Made by a program: the position numbers and the translations under genes. 64,000 nt of DNA from Echinococcus granulosus (taxonomy: Eukaryota > Platyhelminthes > Cestoda > Cyclophyllidea > Taeniidae): positions 659,466 to 723,465 of the forward strand of contig NW_020170399.1 of NCBI RefSeq assembly GCF_000524195.1. Reading direction: 5' to 3'. Positions within the stretch are counted from its first letter, which is position 1. Each line of letters opens with the position of its first letter. Under the pieces are notes generated by a model. It was not told the origin of the DNA. It was given only the letters and a program-made list of their open reading frames with translations, and made no database searches. Shown one piece after another: positions 1-12,490 of this stretch.

Positions 1-666
1 GAGAAAGGGTGAGGGTGGGTGAGTGGGTGGTGTACTGTCACAAGGGAATTATAAAAGAAATAGGTGTCCATATCTTAATACGCTATCATCACTATCATTA
101 GTGCAACCCTAACCAAACGATACAAACACAAGTAGAATGAGGAGTGAATTAGCAGCACTCCTCACCGTGTTCATTGCCATGGCGTCGCTACTACCGTAGC
201 TGCGATGGATAAGAAAATGGACTAAAAAGTTGGTCAAGTCAAACGGGATTTACCAGAATGGCTCCAAGATGGCCCTATCAGTGGATTATAATAATTGAAA
301 AAAAGGTGAAGGAGAGTGTGTCCAAGCACCGCCTCCTCCATCTACAGTGTATCCACAAATTACTTCCTGCCCAGAGGAACATGCGCAGCTTGGAAGGTAA
401 TTACCGAAGTCTCATCGCCTAAGCCGAAGACATTTTGGCAATAATAATTGGAGAGACAACACTTCCGGTGCTGTGGAACTCTCCTTAAGACTTGGCTGAT
501 TACCCCTTTCCCCTTACTGTCTAAGCTTTTTCATGCTGGTCAGTAAGACACAGCAAGTGCCATCTATGCAGACCACTCGCCTGCTTTCAAAGAACCAAAT
601 AATGACTTAGTTGCTTAAATTTTTACACCAATCACACAGACACTCACAGGAAGGCAATAAGCACTT
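1..666. other. Region upstream of prospero, no gene seen
   Basis: I see no coding exon here. It probably holds the 5' UTR and part of the promoter of the prospero-type gene. A pyrimidine-poor stretch ending in CACAG just before the start codon (about 642-651) could be a splice or trans-splice acceptor, but that is a guess. No convincing TATA box was identified. Confidence 0.4.
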
Positions 667-1569
667 ATGAACGTGGCCCAGTCCTCAACTCAGCAATTCA
701 ACTACTCCTTGCAGAAGTGGCTTGACACGGAACTGCATTCCAACACCAACTCCGGTACCTCTGGCAAACTGAATTCCGAGGACAGCGAAGAGCAGCGTTC
801 TGCGAGTTCGCCCACTACTACAAGTTCGTCGATGGAAGTACCGAATCCCAGCAGCTATTCCCCTCCTCCATCAAACAAGGAATCCCTCCTCAAAGTGCCT
901 GAAAGTGGAACCAAGTCCTATGCAATGGAAGACCTTCTGCGAGGCGATGCGGCATCTATGACAGAGGTCATTAGGCAACAGAAGCGAAAACAACCGACAC
1001 CAGTGCACAAAATTGTGTTGGAAGACACGATGGAGATGAAGAGCAAGAAAAGGCCTAACGAGGAATTTCTAGCCGAACTAAGTCGAACTGCTACAGATGC
1101 ACTCACGCGGGCTCTGAGTAAAAAAGCAAAGATAGCTGAGAGCGGACTTGAAGATGAGTTGAAGGGTTTGGTCCGAGAGGCCTTAGAGACAAGTTTGAAT
1201 TATGTAAGTGGCAGTCATTCGTCGTTGGAGTTTGACAATAATGATAGCCGGCAACAACAACAACGACGACAGAAACCGAACGCTGAGCAAATGACAGAGA
1301 AAAATTTGGAGAAAGGATCCGCCAAAGCACCACAACAAATCACGGGCCCTTTAAAATTATCCTCCTACATACCCTCACCGACAGAGATAATGGAAGCCTT
1401 CAACACTAATAGTCCGGAAGGATTCAGTCAGTCATTTTCAACTTATTATGAGGCATTGTGTCGAATGCTCCAATCCCAAGGTAGCATGCATCCATGTACG
1501 TTCCCTACTCCATTCAGGCCTCACAAATTTTCGGAATCGAATTTGCCTTCAAAAATAGATATTTCCAAG
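667..1569 (+). CDS. pros: prospero exon 1
   Basis: Encodes residues 1-301, low-complexity with a short conserved-looking segment ([17 protein letters not shown]) and basic patches. The donor AAG|GTAAAA at 1570 leaves phase 0. If the intron is retained, the frame stops at 1621-1623, which would give a truncated product without the homeodomain. Confidence 0.8.
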
Positions 1570-4500
1570 GTAAAATTAATGGAGCAGATTTACATTAGTC
1601 AATTAAACAAAATAAATTCATAGATTTTTTGTAGGTGGAACCATGCATGGACTTCCAGAAGGTGACATCAACCCCTCTCTCGATCCCGGAGCAATTCAAT
1701 CAGACAGAGGCGCTGGCCTTAGTTGTGAACCGTAACCGCGGCAACAGCCTATCCCCAGCTTATGAACATCAACACGAAAATATGCAACCCTATGAAAATT
1801 CAATGATATCTTGTATGCCCCGCAAGAAACGAACGAAGGTTACTGACACTCGGCTAATTCCACCAAAACTGCCTCCGCAACTACCACTCACATCCATGGA
1901 TGGTGGAAATCCCTTCCTAATACCGGAACTTTCACGTTCTAAAATTGGAGGAACTCTACCCCACATGGCATCTCCACCATCCCTGCCAACCAGTATTGAT
2001 CCTGCCTTCATGAACGATATTTTGAAGACACTTTCCGTGGCAAACGGTCACAACCATCCTTCCTGTTCCATTCCTTCCACTCGAAGCTCCATCTCACTGC
2101 CAGGCGGTAGAATATCACAGATGGATTTGATAGGAAATCTACTTCCCCCTCCTCCACCACCACCGCCTCCACCACTACCGTCACATCATCATCTCCATCA
2201 CCATCCCAACGACTTCTGCTACGATATGCCGAATACGGCCGCGATGACGGAATCCAATCCAATTCGAAGGAACAGGTCCATAGGGGGCAAGCGCGTGACG
2301 AACACATCGTCGGCGTCGAATTATGGATGTGATGGAAGATCCTTCCTGTCCTCAGGTTCTACTTCAGACGAGGCAACCTCTGCGCTCCATCCTGGTCCTC
2401 TAAGTGGCATTATTCCCGTAAGTGCTTACAAGAAAGGTAGCTTTTTATAGCGAATTGACTTCAATTCCAACTTAAGACATATTTGCTGCATAAAACAACA
2501 AAAACTCGTAACTTTTCGAAAACGCGATTATAGAACTCGACCACCGGTAAAGCTAACATGTCCTCGAGTGCGGCAGCTCTGAATTTGAGGGAGCGCAGCC
2601 TATTAACGCTCATGAATCTTGACCTCAATTAATTCACTGTTTGATATCAATCAGAAGACTGCAAAAATGTGATTCTAGGGTCAACAGTAGATTATCTTTC
2701 TTGTGCAGGGCATAAATCAGAGGCCAATTCCCCTGGTCACTAAGATGCTAAACTCCTTGGTCTCATGCACGAGTTTTTATTCACTTCTACGCCAGAACAA
2801 CGCGACTTTTATGACGGTATGGCGTGGTTCATCGACAGAAACACCATCTTGATTCGTTTTGCGAGCATTGTTTGCAACTATTTAACTTCTTTTGGCCATT
2901 AAAATGATCATTTAGAATAATTTGCCCAAAATGTCAACTCTGCTTTGACACGGGATGAAGAGCATATGCTTGGTTAGAGGATGACAATGCACTGCAAGTG
3001 GAGGGTGAAATTCACTTGAGGTAGATTTGTTTTCTGCATTTGCCGTTGTGGGGCCTTCGACGATCACTGAGCGAGGGGAAGTGGCCAGTTGACAAGCGCG
3101 AGACACGAAGGTGATCGAGGTAACGTTTGCATTGCCCACTTGTCAAATCACTGGTCGCCAATGCCACAATTCCGAGCCTACTTTGTCTTTCTACTACGGC
3201 TATTTATGAAGCTAGTCATCATTTAACCAATGATGGGAACAATACTTATTACTCTACTGTCAACTGAAATTGTGATCTATGCCGGAATCTAGGAAGTCGA
3301 AGACTATTAGGCGATATATTTAGAAGGTACTGACTTTGTAGAAGCATTTGTGGTAGTTAAATCCCTGAAGAACTATAGAATGGTTATTGGGGTGTCTGAG
3401 AGTTGAGAGTCTGTCAACAGCAAAGAAAAATGGACTAGATGAGAGAGTTTCTTCCAGCTGTCCTTTTATGTGGCTTTCCTCCATCACTAAAGTTGATTGT
3501 TGTATCCAAGAGATACCTGACCGCGCAAAGGTTAGTGTAAAGTGCCACAAACGCCCCAGTTAAACATCCTCCCTGCCTCGCCTCAACTGCTGTGTCTCCT
3601 CTCGTTTCCATTCAGCGTATCCCAGCCCTCAAACGACGTCTAAAAACTGTAACAAAGTGGAAATAAGCGCAGGAGGATGAAGAGAGGAAGATACGGAGAC
3701 CAGAGGAAGGAGAATGAGGGAGGGGGTGGGAGGAGCTCGTATGTGTGAGTATGCACTAATAAAAGGTCCATTGTTACAGCCCTGGCCTGCCCGTTATCCG
3801 CAAAGGAAGCTTGTGGTGATGCGCATTTAATTCTATCCAAAGTAACATTTTAACTTTTAAGAAAGAAGGTGGGGCTGCATACACGAGTCGTAGTCATGGA
3901 AGTAGTAGTAGCAGCATTGTAAGGATAACTCCACACCCCTCGTCTCCTTTAGAAAGTGGTAGTAATGGTTCTGCTGGTAGCGATGGTGGTGAGGAGGGCA
4001 GCGCTTCCTTGAAGGAAGGCACAACTGTGTGTGCGGACACAGAGGACTGTGCAGGCAACAGATGTATCCAAACAAGAAAATTGGTGAACCATGAAAGAGA
4101 AAATGGTCAGTGATGCGTATGCCAGTTTTTGCACGTTTCATGTCACCGTCGTGTACACCGTGGAGGGCCTTTCTTCCCTCGGTGAGTAACAGCCAGCAGA
4201 GCAAGGCACTGGCCAGTTTAGAGTAAGAAGGAGACAGAGACGTGGAAGGAGAAATAACAATAGATTGGCGTTGAGAGCTGGGAGGTTAATGTGTGCCTGT
4301 TAGCCTGATATGGTAGATAAAAGTGGTACTTTAACAATCCTTGTCTCCTACTTTCCTTTTTTACAGACTACAAGTACTCTCACTCCAATTCACCTAAGAA
4401 AAGCCAAGCTCATGTTCTTCTTCACTCGATATCCCAACTCCAACCTCCTGAAAGCCTACTTCTGCGACGTCAAGTTCCAAAAGAACAACACTGCTCAGTT

Positions 4501-6959
4501 AGTAAAGTGGTTCAGCAACTTTCGGTGAGTCCCTCAAGCGATATAAATGGGTTATTTGAGGCATTATTCCAGGCGGAACTATTGCATCTCCTTATGACAC
4601 TTCATGGGACCTAAATCTGCATTCACTTACTGATTTTTAAAGGTAGTGCATCCATAAACTTCATGTAGTACTTTTCCACCCAGCTATGATCTGTTTCAAC
4701 CATGATTAGCTCTAAAGCCTGTTTGAGTTGGTATTTATTGCGCAGTAATAGTAGTAAAAACCATTTTAAGGATAATGAGGACCTGATGGAAGCAGGTAGT
4801 TAATGAGGTGGCAGGAATAACATAAGTATGCATGCTACAGAACCCATCATAAAGTGGGATGATCCACCACATCGATGTGTCCAAACCAGAGCACGAAGCA
4901 TTTTTCTGCTTTTCAAATTTTTTACAAAACTGCAAGTAAAAACACTGTCTCAAGAAGTCTGCTGCGCCATCTCGTGGCTAGAAAAAGTCGAATTTAATTT
5001 ACTGAAAACCGTGCACGCAAAACTGTCTTATGGGTGAGCCTGGTGCTCCGTCCCCTCGTTTCCCACTCCCCCCCTCCCCGCCCCATCCTACCAAGCGCAA
5101 CAATAAAGAGGCATTTTCACTTCCTTTGGCAGTGAGAGTGATGAAAGGTTTTCCCGCGTCAAGGTGGGAACTGGGAGTGCGAGAAGGCAAAGTATGCCAA
5201 ATAGAAGGATGAGGCGGTAGAGGTGGAGGAGGTGAAGGAGGAGGAGGAGGAGGAGGAGACGGTATTTACAGATTTATACTCTGAGAAATTTAATTACTCT
5301 CGGAGTAGTTGAGGTAGCCTTGAGGAGCGGGGCACGAAGGCGCTTTTTATGCACGCAAACTCGGTGTGCGCGCGAAGTAAAGGCAATTGCAAGTGTAAAT
5401 AGCTCTTGCCACTTTTTCCACATTTGAGAAAGTGCCTTTGCCTCCTGGCCATGAGGAGATGATTGGATTCATATTGTACGCACTAACCTCCACTTCCACT
5501 TAGTCAGTAATCATCGGATTTAGCGAGGTCGTAGCCATCGTCCTATTCATTCGACATTTCTACCCAAGTCAGCAGACTAAAACTGGAGTGATAGTTGTTC
5601 TTTATCTGACCAGTACATGAAGTTATTGTTCAATTTAAGCCCCTTTGAAAAGGGGAAACGTTTCTTGCTTGAGTGTTTGGTCATCATTATGAAAGGAAAA
5701 CAAAGTAAGGCGAGGATAACGCACGACAAATATGACAGCGCACCATTAAGGTAGAGCTGAGGAGGCAGTACTTGACAATATATTTGTCTCGCTATGGTTC
5801 ACATGTCTCGGAGAAAATTGCCCTGACAAAACAAGGAAGAGGAGAAGGTGTGTGGGGGGAGGGTACGGACTAAGTGCGCTGCAACGCTATCAGTGTCCAC
5901 AACTTTGGCTGGACAGGTCTCCATGCTTGTGCGCATTGAAGAAAACGTCACCATTTGCGTCTTTAATTGCAGCGAGTTCTACTACATACAAATGGAGAAA
6001 TACGCTCGTGTGGCGATATCAGAGGGTATTCGCAGTCCTAACGAACTCACGGTTACAGTCAACTCCGAGCTCTATCGCACATTGGCCCTGCATTACAACC
6101 GCAATCAGCAAATCGAGGTAAGCTGTTCTGCCTCTGTTAATAAGGACGAAGGCGGCATTTGAGGTGCTTAGAAGGTCAACAATGACAAACGAGGGCATTC
6201 AGAAAGCCATGAATTGCACCCCATTGGGTGCTCTTCTATTCTAAAACATGGCACGTTACTGAGTTCATTCAATCACGAGTCAACGACACGAAGCTGCCTA
6301 AACACAATTGTGAGTACAGGGAAATGTCAAATGTACTTTTAGAACCTAGAAACGCAAAGGACTGGGGCAAACGCATAAAAAGAATAACTAAGAAGAGATA
6401 AGACTTAGGAGTTTTATTTAGTAAAGATTTTGAGGAATTATTGAAGCTGTAGTAGTTAAAATAGATGTTGTGATGCACAAGACTCGAGTTTCACTTTTTA
6501 AGACCCTCAGGTCCATAAATTCCTCCTAATGGGATTTTTCATAGGTCAGTTCTTTTAAAATTGAACTGACCCAGTCGTGTACTCTTTAAGAGACTAGGAC
6601 CATGAAGTTTTGTTTTGGGTGCTTTTTTAGAAAAGCGAAACTCTAAACACTTCATCCTATTTGGTTTTAATAATTTGGAAATGATATTCCATTTAACTTG
6701 AAAAATAAGAAGGATTGGGTAAAAAAGCAGCTATGGCAGAGGTGGACCAATATTTTTCTCTTTTGCATTGCAGATTCCGGAATACTTCCGTGTGGTGGTT
6801 GAGACAACAATGCGCGAATTCTTCGTGGCCCTCTCCACGGGGAAGGATTCTGAGCAGTCCTGGAAGAAGCCAATTTACAAGATCATAGCAAGAATGGATC
6901 AACCCGTGCCGGATTACTTTAAGGACCCCAACTGGATGGCTCAGTTGGCGGATGGCTAA
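667..6959 (+). CDS. pros: Prospero/Prox-family homeodomain transcription factor (5 exons)
   Basis: Nuclear DNA-binding factor of the Prospero/Prox1 family, which in animals drives neural progenitor differentiation. Exons are 667-1569, 1635-2417, 4367-4524, 5973-6117 and 6774-6959, joined with GT-AG borders in phases 0, 0, 2, 0 to give 724 residues. Residues 1-562 are low-complexity and Ser/Pro-rich, with basic clusters ([14 protein letters not shown] near 363-370, NLS-like) and a ten-proline run near 472-481 followed by a His-rich stretch. Residues ~563-724 are the complete homeo-Prospero domain: [80 protein letters not shown] and PVPDYFK all match the family. The N-terminus is inferred from the first ATG of the open frame; non-coding or trans-spliced 5' exons cannot be excluded. 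The domain identification is very secure; the N-terminal half has no family match that I recognise. Confidence 0.93.
1635..2417 (+). CDS. pros: prospero exon 2
   Basis: Encodes residues 302-562 after a 65-nt intron with acceptor TTTTTTGTAG. It contains the NLS-like PRKKRTKV, the poly-Pro run and the His-rich stretch. The donor CCC|GTAAGT at 2418 is a near-perfect consensus and leaves phase 0. Confidence 0.85.
2418..4366 (+). other. prospero intron 2
   Basis: A 1949-nt intron (GTAAGT to TTTTTTACAG) placed just before the homeodomain (STLTP). I see no other gene in it. Open frames on the minus strand (for example 3857-4204) have no recognisable content. Confidence 0.8.
4367..4524 (+). CDS. pros: prospero exon 3 (homeodomain, first part)
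   Basis: Encodes the start of the homeo-Prospero domain through [13 protein letters not shown]. It ends in CG|GTGAGT, phase 2. The junction arginine is rebuilt as CG|C with exon 4, giving the invariant NFREFYYI motif. This confirms both splice sites. Confidence 0.95.
4525..5972 (+). other. prospero intron 3
   Basis: A 1448-nt intron interrupting the homeodomain recognition-helix region. It contains a (GGA)n purine microsatellite at about 5222-5259 and no gene that I can see. Confidence 0.8.
5222..5259. repeat. (GGA)n purine microsatellite
   Basis: Imperfect GGA/GGT units ending in a run of GGA, in prospero intron 3. Confidence 0.9.
5973..6117 (+). CDS. pros: prospero exon 4 (homeodomain/Prospero domain)
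   Basis: Encodes [12 protein letters not shown] through NRNQQIE. The acceptor is TTTAATTGCAG and the donor GAG|GTAAGC leaves phase 0. It joins exon 5 as IE|IPEYFR, where most family members have IEVP. Confidence 0.95.
6118..6773 (+). other. prospero intron 4
   Basis: A 656-nt intron. It carries a near-perfect 28-nt palindrome at 6544-6571 (arms GGTCAGTTC / GAACTGACC) and nothing else recognised. Confidence 0.8.
6544..6571. repeat. 28-nt near-perfect palindrome in prospero intron 4
   Basis: Arms GGTCAGTTC and GAACTGACC (9 of 9 complementary) flank the centre TTTTAAAATT, itself largely self-complementary. Confidence 0.85.
6774..6959 (+). CDS. pros: prospero exon 5 (Prospero domain end, stop)
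   Basis: Encodes the last 61 residues, with the family motifs [13 protein letters not shown] and [10 protein letters not shown], and ends after ADG with TAA at 6957-6959. The Prospero domain is the C-terminus, as in other family members. Confidence 0.95.
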   Translation: MPEYFRVVVETTMREFFVALSTGKDSEQSWKKPIYKIIARMDQPVPDYFKDPNWMAQLADG

Positions 6960-6965
6960 AATAAA
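6960..6965 (+). terminator. Polyadenylation signal AATAAA abutting the prospero stop codon
   Basis: AATAAA starts at the base after the TAA stop, so the 3' UTR could be only some tens of nucleotides. Other signals further downstream cannot be excluded. Confidence 0.5.
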
Positions 6966-9900
6966 GCAATAGAAGCCAAAGATAGTCATCTCGCGTCATT
7001 CTATCCCTCTCCCGTACACAATTTCGGGATGAGGCATCAAAGTGAGCTGTCACTGTGATTCAGCTATTCAATAGATGTACGCATATCTGTGACCTCTTCG
7101 GTATCTGTTTTAGCTCCGACGTGGAACCTCCCTAGATTTTGTATGTGTGTCTGGAGTTTCTAAAGAAGGCAAATAGATGTATTATTACAACATATTCTAG
7201 TTTCGAAGGGAAAAAGGGGGGAGGGGTGCCACTGATTAAAGCTGAGTATTGTCACAAACATAAGTCGTAAGTTTTAGCGTTTTGCTTCTAAAGATGATTC
7301 AGAGGTAGGGTGGGAAACCTCATCAGTATTATAGTACAAAAAAGTGTCCATGGGCTTTAATAATACCAGAGGTTTCAAAGACAGGCCTTCTATTTAGCTA
7401 TGAAGAGCGGTTTGTTACCTTTTTTAGTTGCAATACCACATTTCGAGAGTTGTTAAAAAGCCTGCAAGTCAACTTTTAAGGGCACCTGTTCGATTTAAAA
7501 GTCATGTTCTCGTATGAAACTGCATTTAAGGCGAAATCGTCGGTGCTAACACTTGGATACATGAGCCCATGTTTACCTAAACCACGCGGAATCACGCGAC
7601 ACCTATCCTGCCGTCATGCCATTTGGTTGAGAGGTCATTCATTACATGACATGACAGAGGTCATTAGTGGCAAGTTGTGTGATAAAGGCTATCTACCGAG
7701 ATAAGCGGCAAGAGAGACAGATAGCAATGCAGGTTAGCCCTAACTGATTGGAATTTTTCTTTGGTTAAAACCGTCAAAGGCTGGATCTACGACCAGACAT
7801 TCACTGCCATGGGGTACAGTGAAACGACAAGGAATAGGTTTTAAGATAACACTTTCACAAAGCAGACTTTACAGGCCCAGTGCCAACTGGCATCGTTTTA
7901 AAAGCTTGTAAGTTGCAAACTAATTTTGACCTCAAATGAATGCAAAAGCTTAAAATATGAAGAAAATAAGACCATATTTGTTAGGCGACCAGGAAATGAT
8001 AAAACTAATGCAAGGAGTCCTGGGGGAGCATATGATAGCTACAAAACCAGGTATTTTATCCTGAAAAACCGACTCTAATGGTGGCTTGAACAAGCTACTT
8101 GACCGCAAGTAGCTGACATTGGCAGACGAATTGGGCGTGACGATGATTGGTGGGGGGTGGGCGGATGGTTTACAGAATGTACACATTTGCACACAAAGAG
8201 GGAAGAGGAGAAAGCGGGAGGAAGAAGCTCATGTAAGATCAGCATATCAGATAGCGTCCACTCGAGTGCCCAACACGCAAGACGCTGTCAAAAGTCACTC
8301 GGCTAGGGTAGAAGACGCGGTGTAAGGCATAAAATAGAGCTATGGAAGAAGGAAGAAGACAAGAAGCGGTCAGTCACATTGCACTCAAGAGAAGAGGATT
8401 AATTTTAGGTGTGCAAATACAGGTTTTGGACCTTCACACCATGATTTAGCCTGAACTTCGTGGATTATGCTGCCAAGTGACCGTAACTATCCGGAATAAG
8501 GTGTTTTCTCTTAAGGAAATAAAAAAAATAGAGCGGTAATTTGTAAACTAATTCTTTCCAAACTCTACTAATCGGATTACGCTTATGATTACCAACAAAA
8601 CCTCAACAAATTTGACTAATTTTCAATCCAACTTGCCTTTTACTAAATGAAGTGCCGTCAATTTGATTTCGAGAGCATTTCTGACTTTCTAAGCCAAAAT
8701 TCACTTTTGGATCGAGTTAATGTCTGGTAAATTTGAAGGGAGGAACAAAAGAAGACGACAGTAGACCGAAAGAAGAGAGACAGAAAGATAATCTCTTCAA
8801 AGACCATGTAAGCATTTGAGATGAAACAGGATTCTGTCCACGAAAGGTCATGTGGAATAAGCCAAGGAAATCAGATCAACTGTCATTTGATAGGATTATA
8901 AACCAACCAGAAATGAACGTTTGTAAGGAAAACTGCGTTTTATTATCCATTAGCATTGCGTGGCGTAGAGCACCCTATTTGGGATCAACGGCTAAATTCC
9001 CACTCTATTTACTTAAAACATTGAATATCAAAATCATCGGTGGTACTCTAATGATAAATTCGAATAAATTCCACGTGTTTTGGGCCAAGAATGCTAGGAC
9101 AAGCCAGCAGTTAAAGAGGCCCGGCAGGAGCTTTGAAGAAGGCCTGAATGCTGGAACCCCAATCGGGGATAACACAGCGGGTCATATGAAATACAAGAGA
9201 AAAAGGGAAAATCGGTTTTCCCTCACTTTGCTATCATTTTTGTCTATTTAAACAGCCATAGACTTTATCGTTTGTAATATAGCCGCATTTTATTGTTACT
9301 GCGTTCCACGGGAAATGATTTACAGCACGCATTGTGGAGTGCTTTGGCAATCACCTCTTTACGGCCTCAAAAAGCTGGCAATCAAAGTAGCTCATCTGCA
9401 GAGGTGGGTCTGGCTTGAGCTATGGCGTTGCCATCTATCATCTACCACAAAACCCCGCATATTTAATCAGCCCTCCGCCTAGCCCCCATTAAAAGGGCTC
9501 GAGGCTAATGAGAATGTGGTCTTAGAGGCACGCATGCCAGGCTGAAATTATGCTTACCCTTATGTGACAGTGCCTCTGGAAGCACAGCCTGTAATGTCCA
9601 CTTTCTGCTTCTAGTGTTTACGATTTGTAGGCGTGGGAAACTTTAATTGCGTTGTACTTTAGCTTGAAAATATCACCTCCTCAATTTCCCCCCTCCACTC
9701 TCTGCTAGGTTCACAGAACCCTCAAGCAATTCGCCCCTCATGCTTTTATATCTTAGCTTTCCTTTGATAAAATGGCACAAAGAGGGAAATCGAGGAAGTA
9801 AGCATCGTTTCATTTAGGTATTTGAGTTACATTTTATTATTCAATCTCTCAGTTTTCCTCTTTGCAAACTTAGGTCATACAGAGTGTTTGATGTCGGTGG

Positions 9901-11860
9901 ATAATGCTTTGATTAGTGCAAGAAAAAGTGGGAAATCGTGTAACGTCCAATCGAATTGATTAAAAATTGCTTGCGCTCTTAGATGTGTGCACGAAATAAA
10001 TGAACTTCAAGACCTAAAATTCCCCCAATCTTTCGATCAGCAATCGGGGATTTCGATGGTGGCTGCCCATTGATGGTGTAGGAGTGTATGAACTTCGAGA
10101 GGCTGACAGGGTTCACTATCTATCCGATACCACAGAAGCAGAACCTAGATGCACTTATCATCTTTGGGCAAGATCTAGGCTTACACATCGTAGCTATTTA
10201 AAATAGATTATGCAAAATTAGTGGCTGTGAAATTCAATGCGAACCTCCAAACAAACCCCAAGGTCTAATCGGGTGATCGAGAAATTTTAGACCATGGTCG
10301 AGTATGGTGAACTTCTCGACAGCTGATTTCTTTCAGTAATCCCGCTGCATTGCACTGCTTCCATGGATTGCTAATTGTGGCGAATGCTATTACCCTGCAA
10401 TCACGCCGTGGTTTAAAACCCACTGCATCTTCACTACCTCTGGATTCGGATCTCCCGTACTCCACAGCCTTACAAATAGTGTCATTCAATTTGAAAGCTT
10501 AAAGTAGTTTCCCATCATCCTTCATGCACCCACAAGGTTGACTTAAGACCATCTTGAACCCCTCTAGATGCGATCATTACCTTAGAGGAAATGGAGTTAC
10601 AAAAGCAAACAGGTTACTCTCTCACAGTGATTGAGTAAGGTACTTATGCAAAGATAAGCAGTCCTTCCAAAGGTTCCCCCGTATCAAATTCCTCATGTGA
10701 GCCTGAAGACAATTCAATGACTCATGTGGAGAAAAGAAAAGGCATTTGGGATATTCGGAGCTTTGTGCTTTAAAACCAGGCTCAAGCAGACTAGCCGAAA
10801 GGATGAATTTTTCCTACCTACACCAAAAACTCAGAAGGGGATCGCCTCCCTGATAGTTGGACTAGTGATTTCATGCCAAAAAAAATGGCAGAGAAGGTTT
10901 GGTAAGTCAAAAAGAGGAGGTGGTTTAAAGGTGTGATCAATCGTGATGTAGCACCTCGTGCCCCTCAACATGACAATCTAAGCGTCGTGTGACCTGTGGC
11001 TTTTGGAATGGCACGTGTCACAGAGATCCCTAAGACGCATTCGCTGAAGAGACCCCCACCACATCATACTAATTTGCTTAGCCAACAACTTAGGCAGACA
11101 TTCCTCAATGAAAGGCAAATACAGCATTGAATCCCCCCTTCTCCTCTATTTCCTTGATAGCTGTTGTGCACCACGTGTGTACGGGCACCGACATTGAGGG
11201 CCTGCGCTCGCCACTAATCAGTCGTAATCATGATTAGAGGACCTAAGAGAAGGATTCCAGAGTTAAAGCCTCTAGTGTCCCTGTTCAGAATACTGCCCCA
11301 ATACAGTGCATGCGTCCCTAAAATAACAAACTCTCTGACCATTCTATGAAAGGTATCATAGAACACTTATATATGACTTATGGCCCCTCGCATCTTCTAG
11401 CTCTCTCTTACCTCAATTCGAGTAATCGTCAAGTTTTGATAATTAACTACGGCTTTCCGATCACTAGTTAGGAGTGTTTGAAAATGACCAATAGTTACAT
11501 CTTAAAATTTCATTAATCTTCAATCAAGACTTCTCAGTTAATTGCATGGTTACTCCAAGACATCTGATGAAATGAAGACTCAATACTAGAGGGCTAGGTT
11601 TACTCCGCACCCTAGCTGCTACCACCGAACAGGTAAATATCACTGTTGGCCTCCTTAAACAACAATAACTAATTCTACGAGATGATCTACTTCCTGCCAC
11701 ACAAGATGTACAAGGGTTCACATAATCCCAGAAACTTCATGAGGAACTTCTGGTAACACGTGTTGGACTACCGCATTTCAGAGATTGATTCATTATTCCT
11801 CCTTACCTCCTAGTCTAGTCAGAGATATAATTACCTACTGAAGAGTCTTTTCTAAAATTA
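6966..11860. other. Intergenic region, no gene recognised
   Basis: Frames longer than 60 codons exist (for example 8850-9251), but none shows family motifs, splice-consistent neighbours or non-random composition. A minus-strand open stretch around 10265-10489 has a repeat-like look but I cannot identify it. Confidence 0.5.
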
Positions 11861-11867
11861 TTCTAGA

Positions 11868-12490
11868 AACCATTCAGCCGAGGAGTGCCATATGCACTAG
11901 TAATGGACAGTGGGACGGAATTCATACCACAGGAGGTGGGAACGTGGTTGAAAAGTCTCGGTCACAGATATTTTCTAATGGTGTCCAAAACTTTTAATTC
12001 ATTAGGACTGCTAAGAGATTATTCCAAACTGCGGTTAACTCGTGAAAATTGTCACAAAAATAGAATATGTTGCGTATAGTTTCCTGAAGCAGTCCAGGCC
12101 AGCCTTTCCAAAGTCGTGCTCTCAGGACAGGCAAACTTGGTTGAAATTCTGTAGAAGTCTGCTGAGTGTGCACTATTGTAAGAATTGTTTGAGATCATAG
12201 AGAGAAATTGCAACCAAGAATGCAGCCACTCTCACATGCCAACTTTTGAGTGTAGAGAAACGTCCTGCCACCAAAGACATTTTGATTATCTTGTGTACTA
12301 CTTACCTCCTGAATCAAGCACTGGACGGGGTACTTTGGTGTCTGATGCGAATTCTACACCAGTTGCGGAGACTAGTAGCCTCAAGAGTGAAGCTGCAGCT
12401 TGATCAGAAAAACCTAAGGCCCTCAGAAAACTGTGGTGAATGTAGCAAACGCTACGATGCCAGATTTTGTCACGTCCCTTTTTGATGTAT
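11868..12490 (+). mobile_element. Decayed Gypsy-type retrotransposon integrase fragment
   Basis: The frame around 11873-12079 reads SRGVPYALVMDSGTEF followed by a WLKSLG segment. This matches the integrase catalytic-core pattern of LTR retrotransposons (G-V-P ... L-V-x-D-N-G-x-x-F ... WLxxLGxRH), but with D-S-G in place of D-N-G. The expected P-x-x-NG-x-x-ER stretch survives only in eroded form, after which stops appear. Downstream frames to about 12485 (ending near KRYDARFCHVPF) vaguely resemble the region after integrase. No intact pol frame, LTR or primer site was found nearby. It is a dead relic. Confidence 0.5.

Noticed and set aside
8850..9251. 133-codon frame downstream of prospero
   Set aside because: No recognisable motif, no splice-consistent partner, ordinary intergenic composition.
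10265..10489. Minus-strand 74-codon frame that looks repeat-derived
   Set aside because: It felt familiar in style, but I could not tie it to any family or to another copy in the window.
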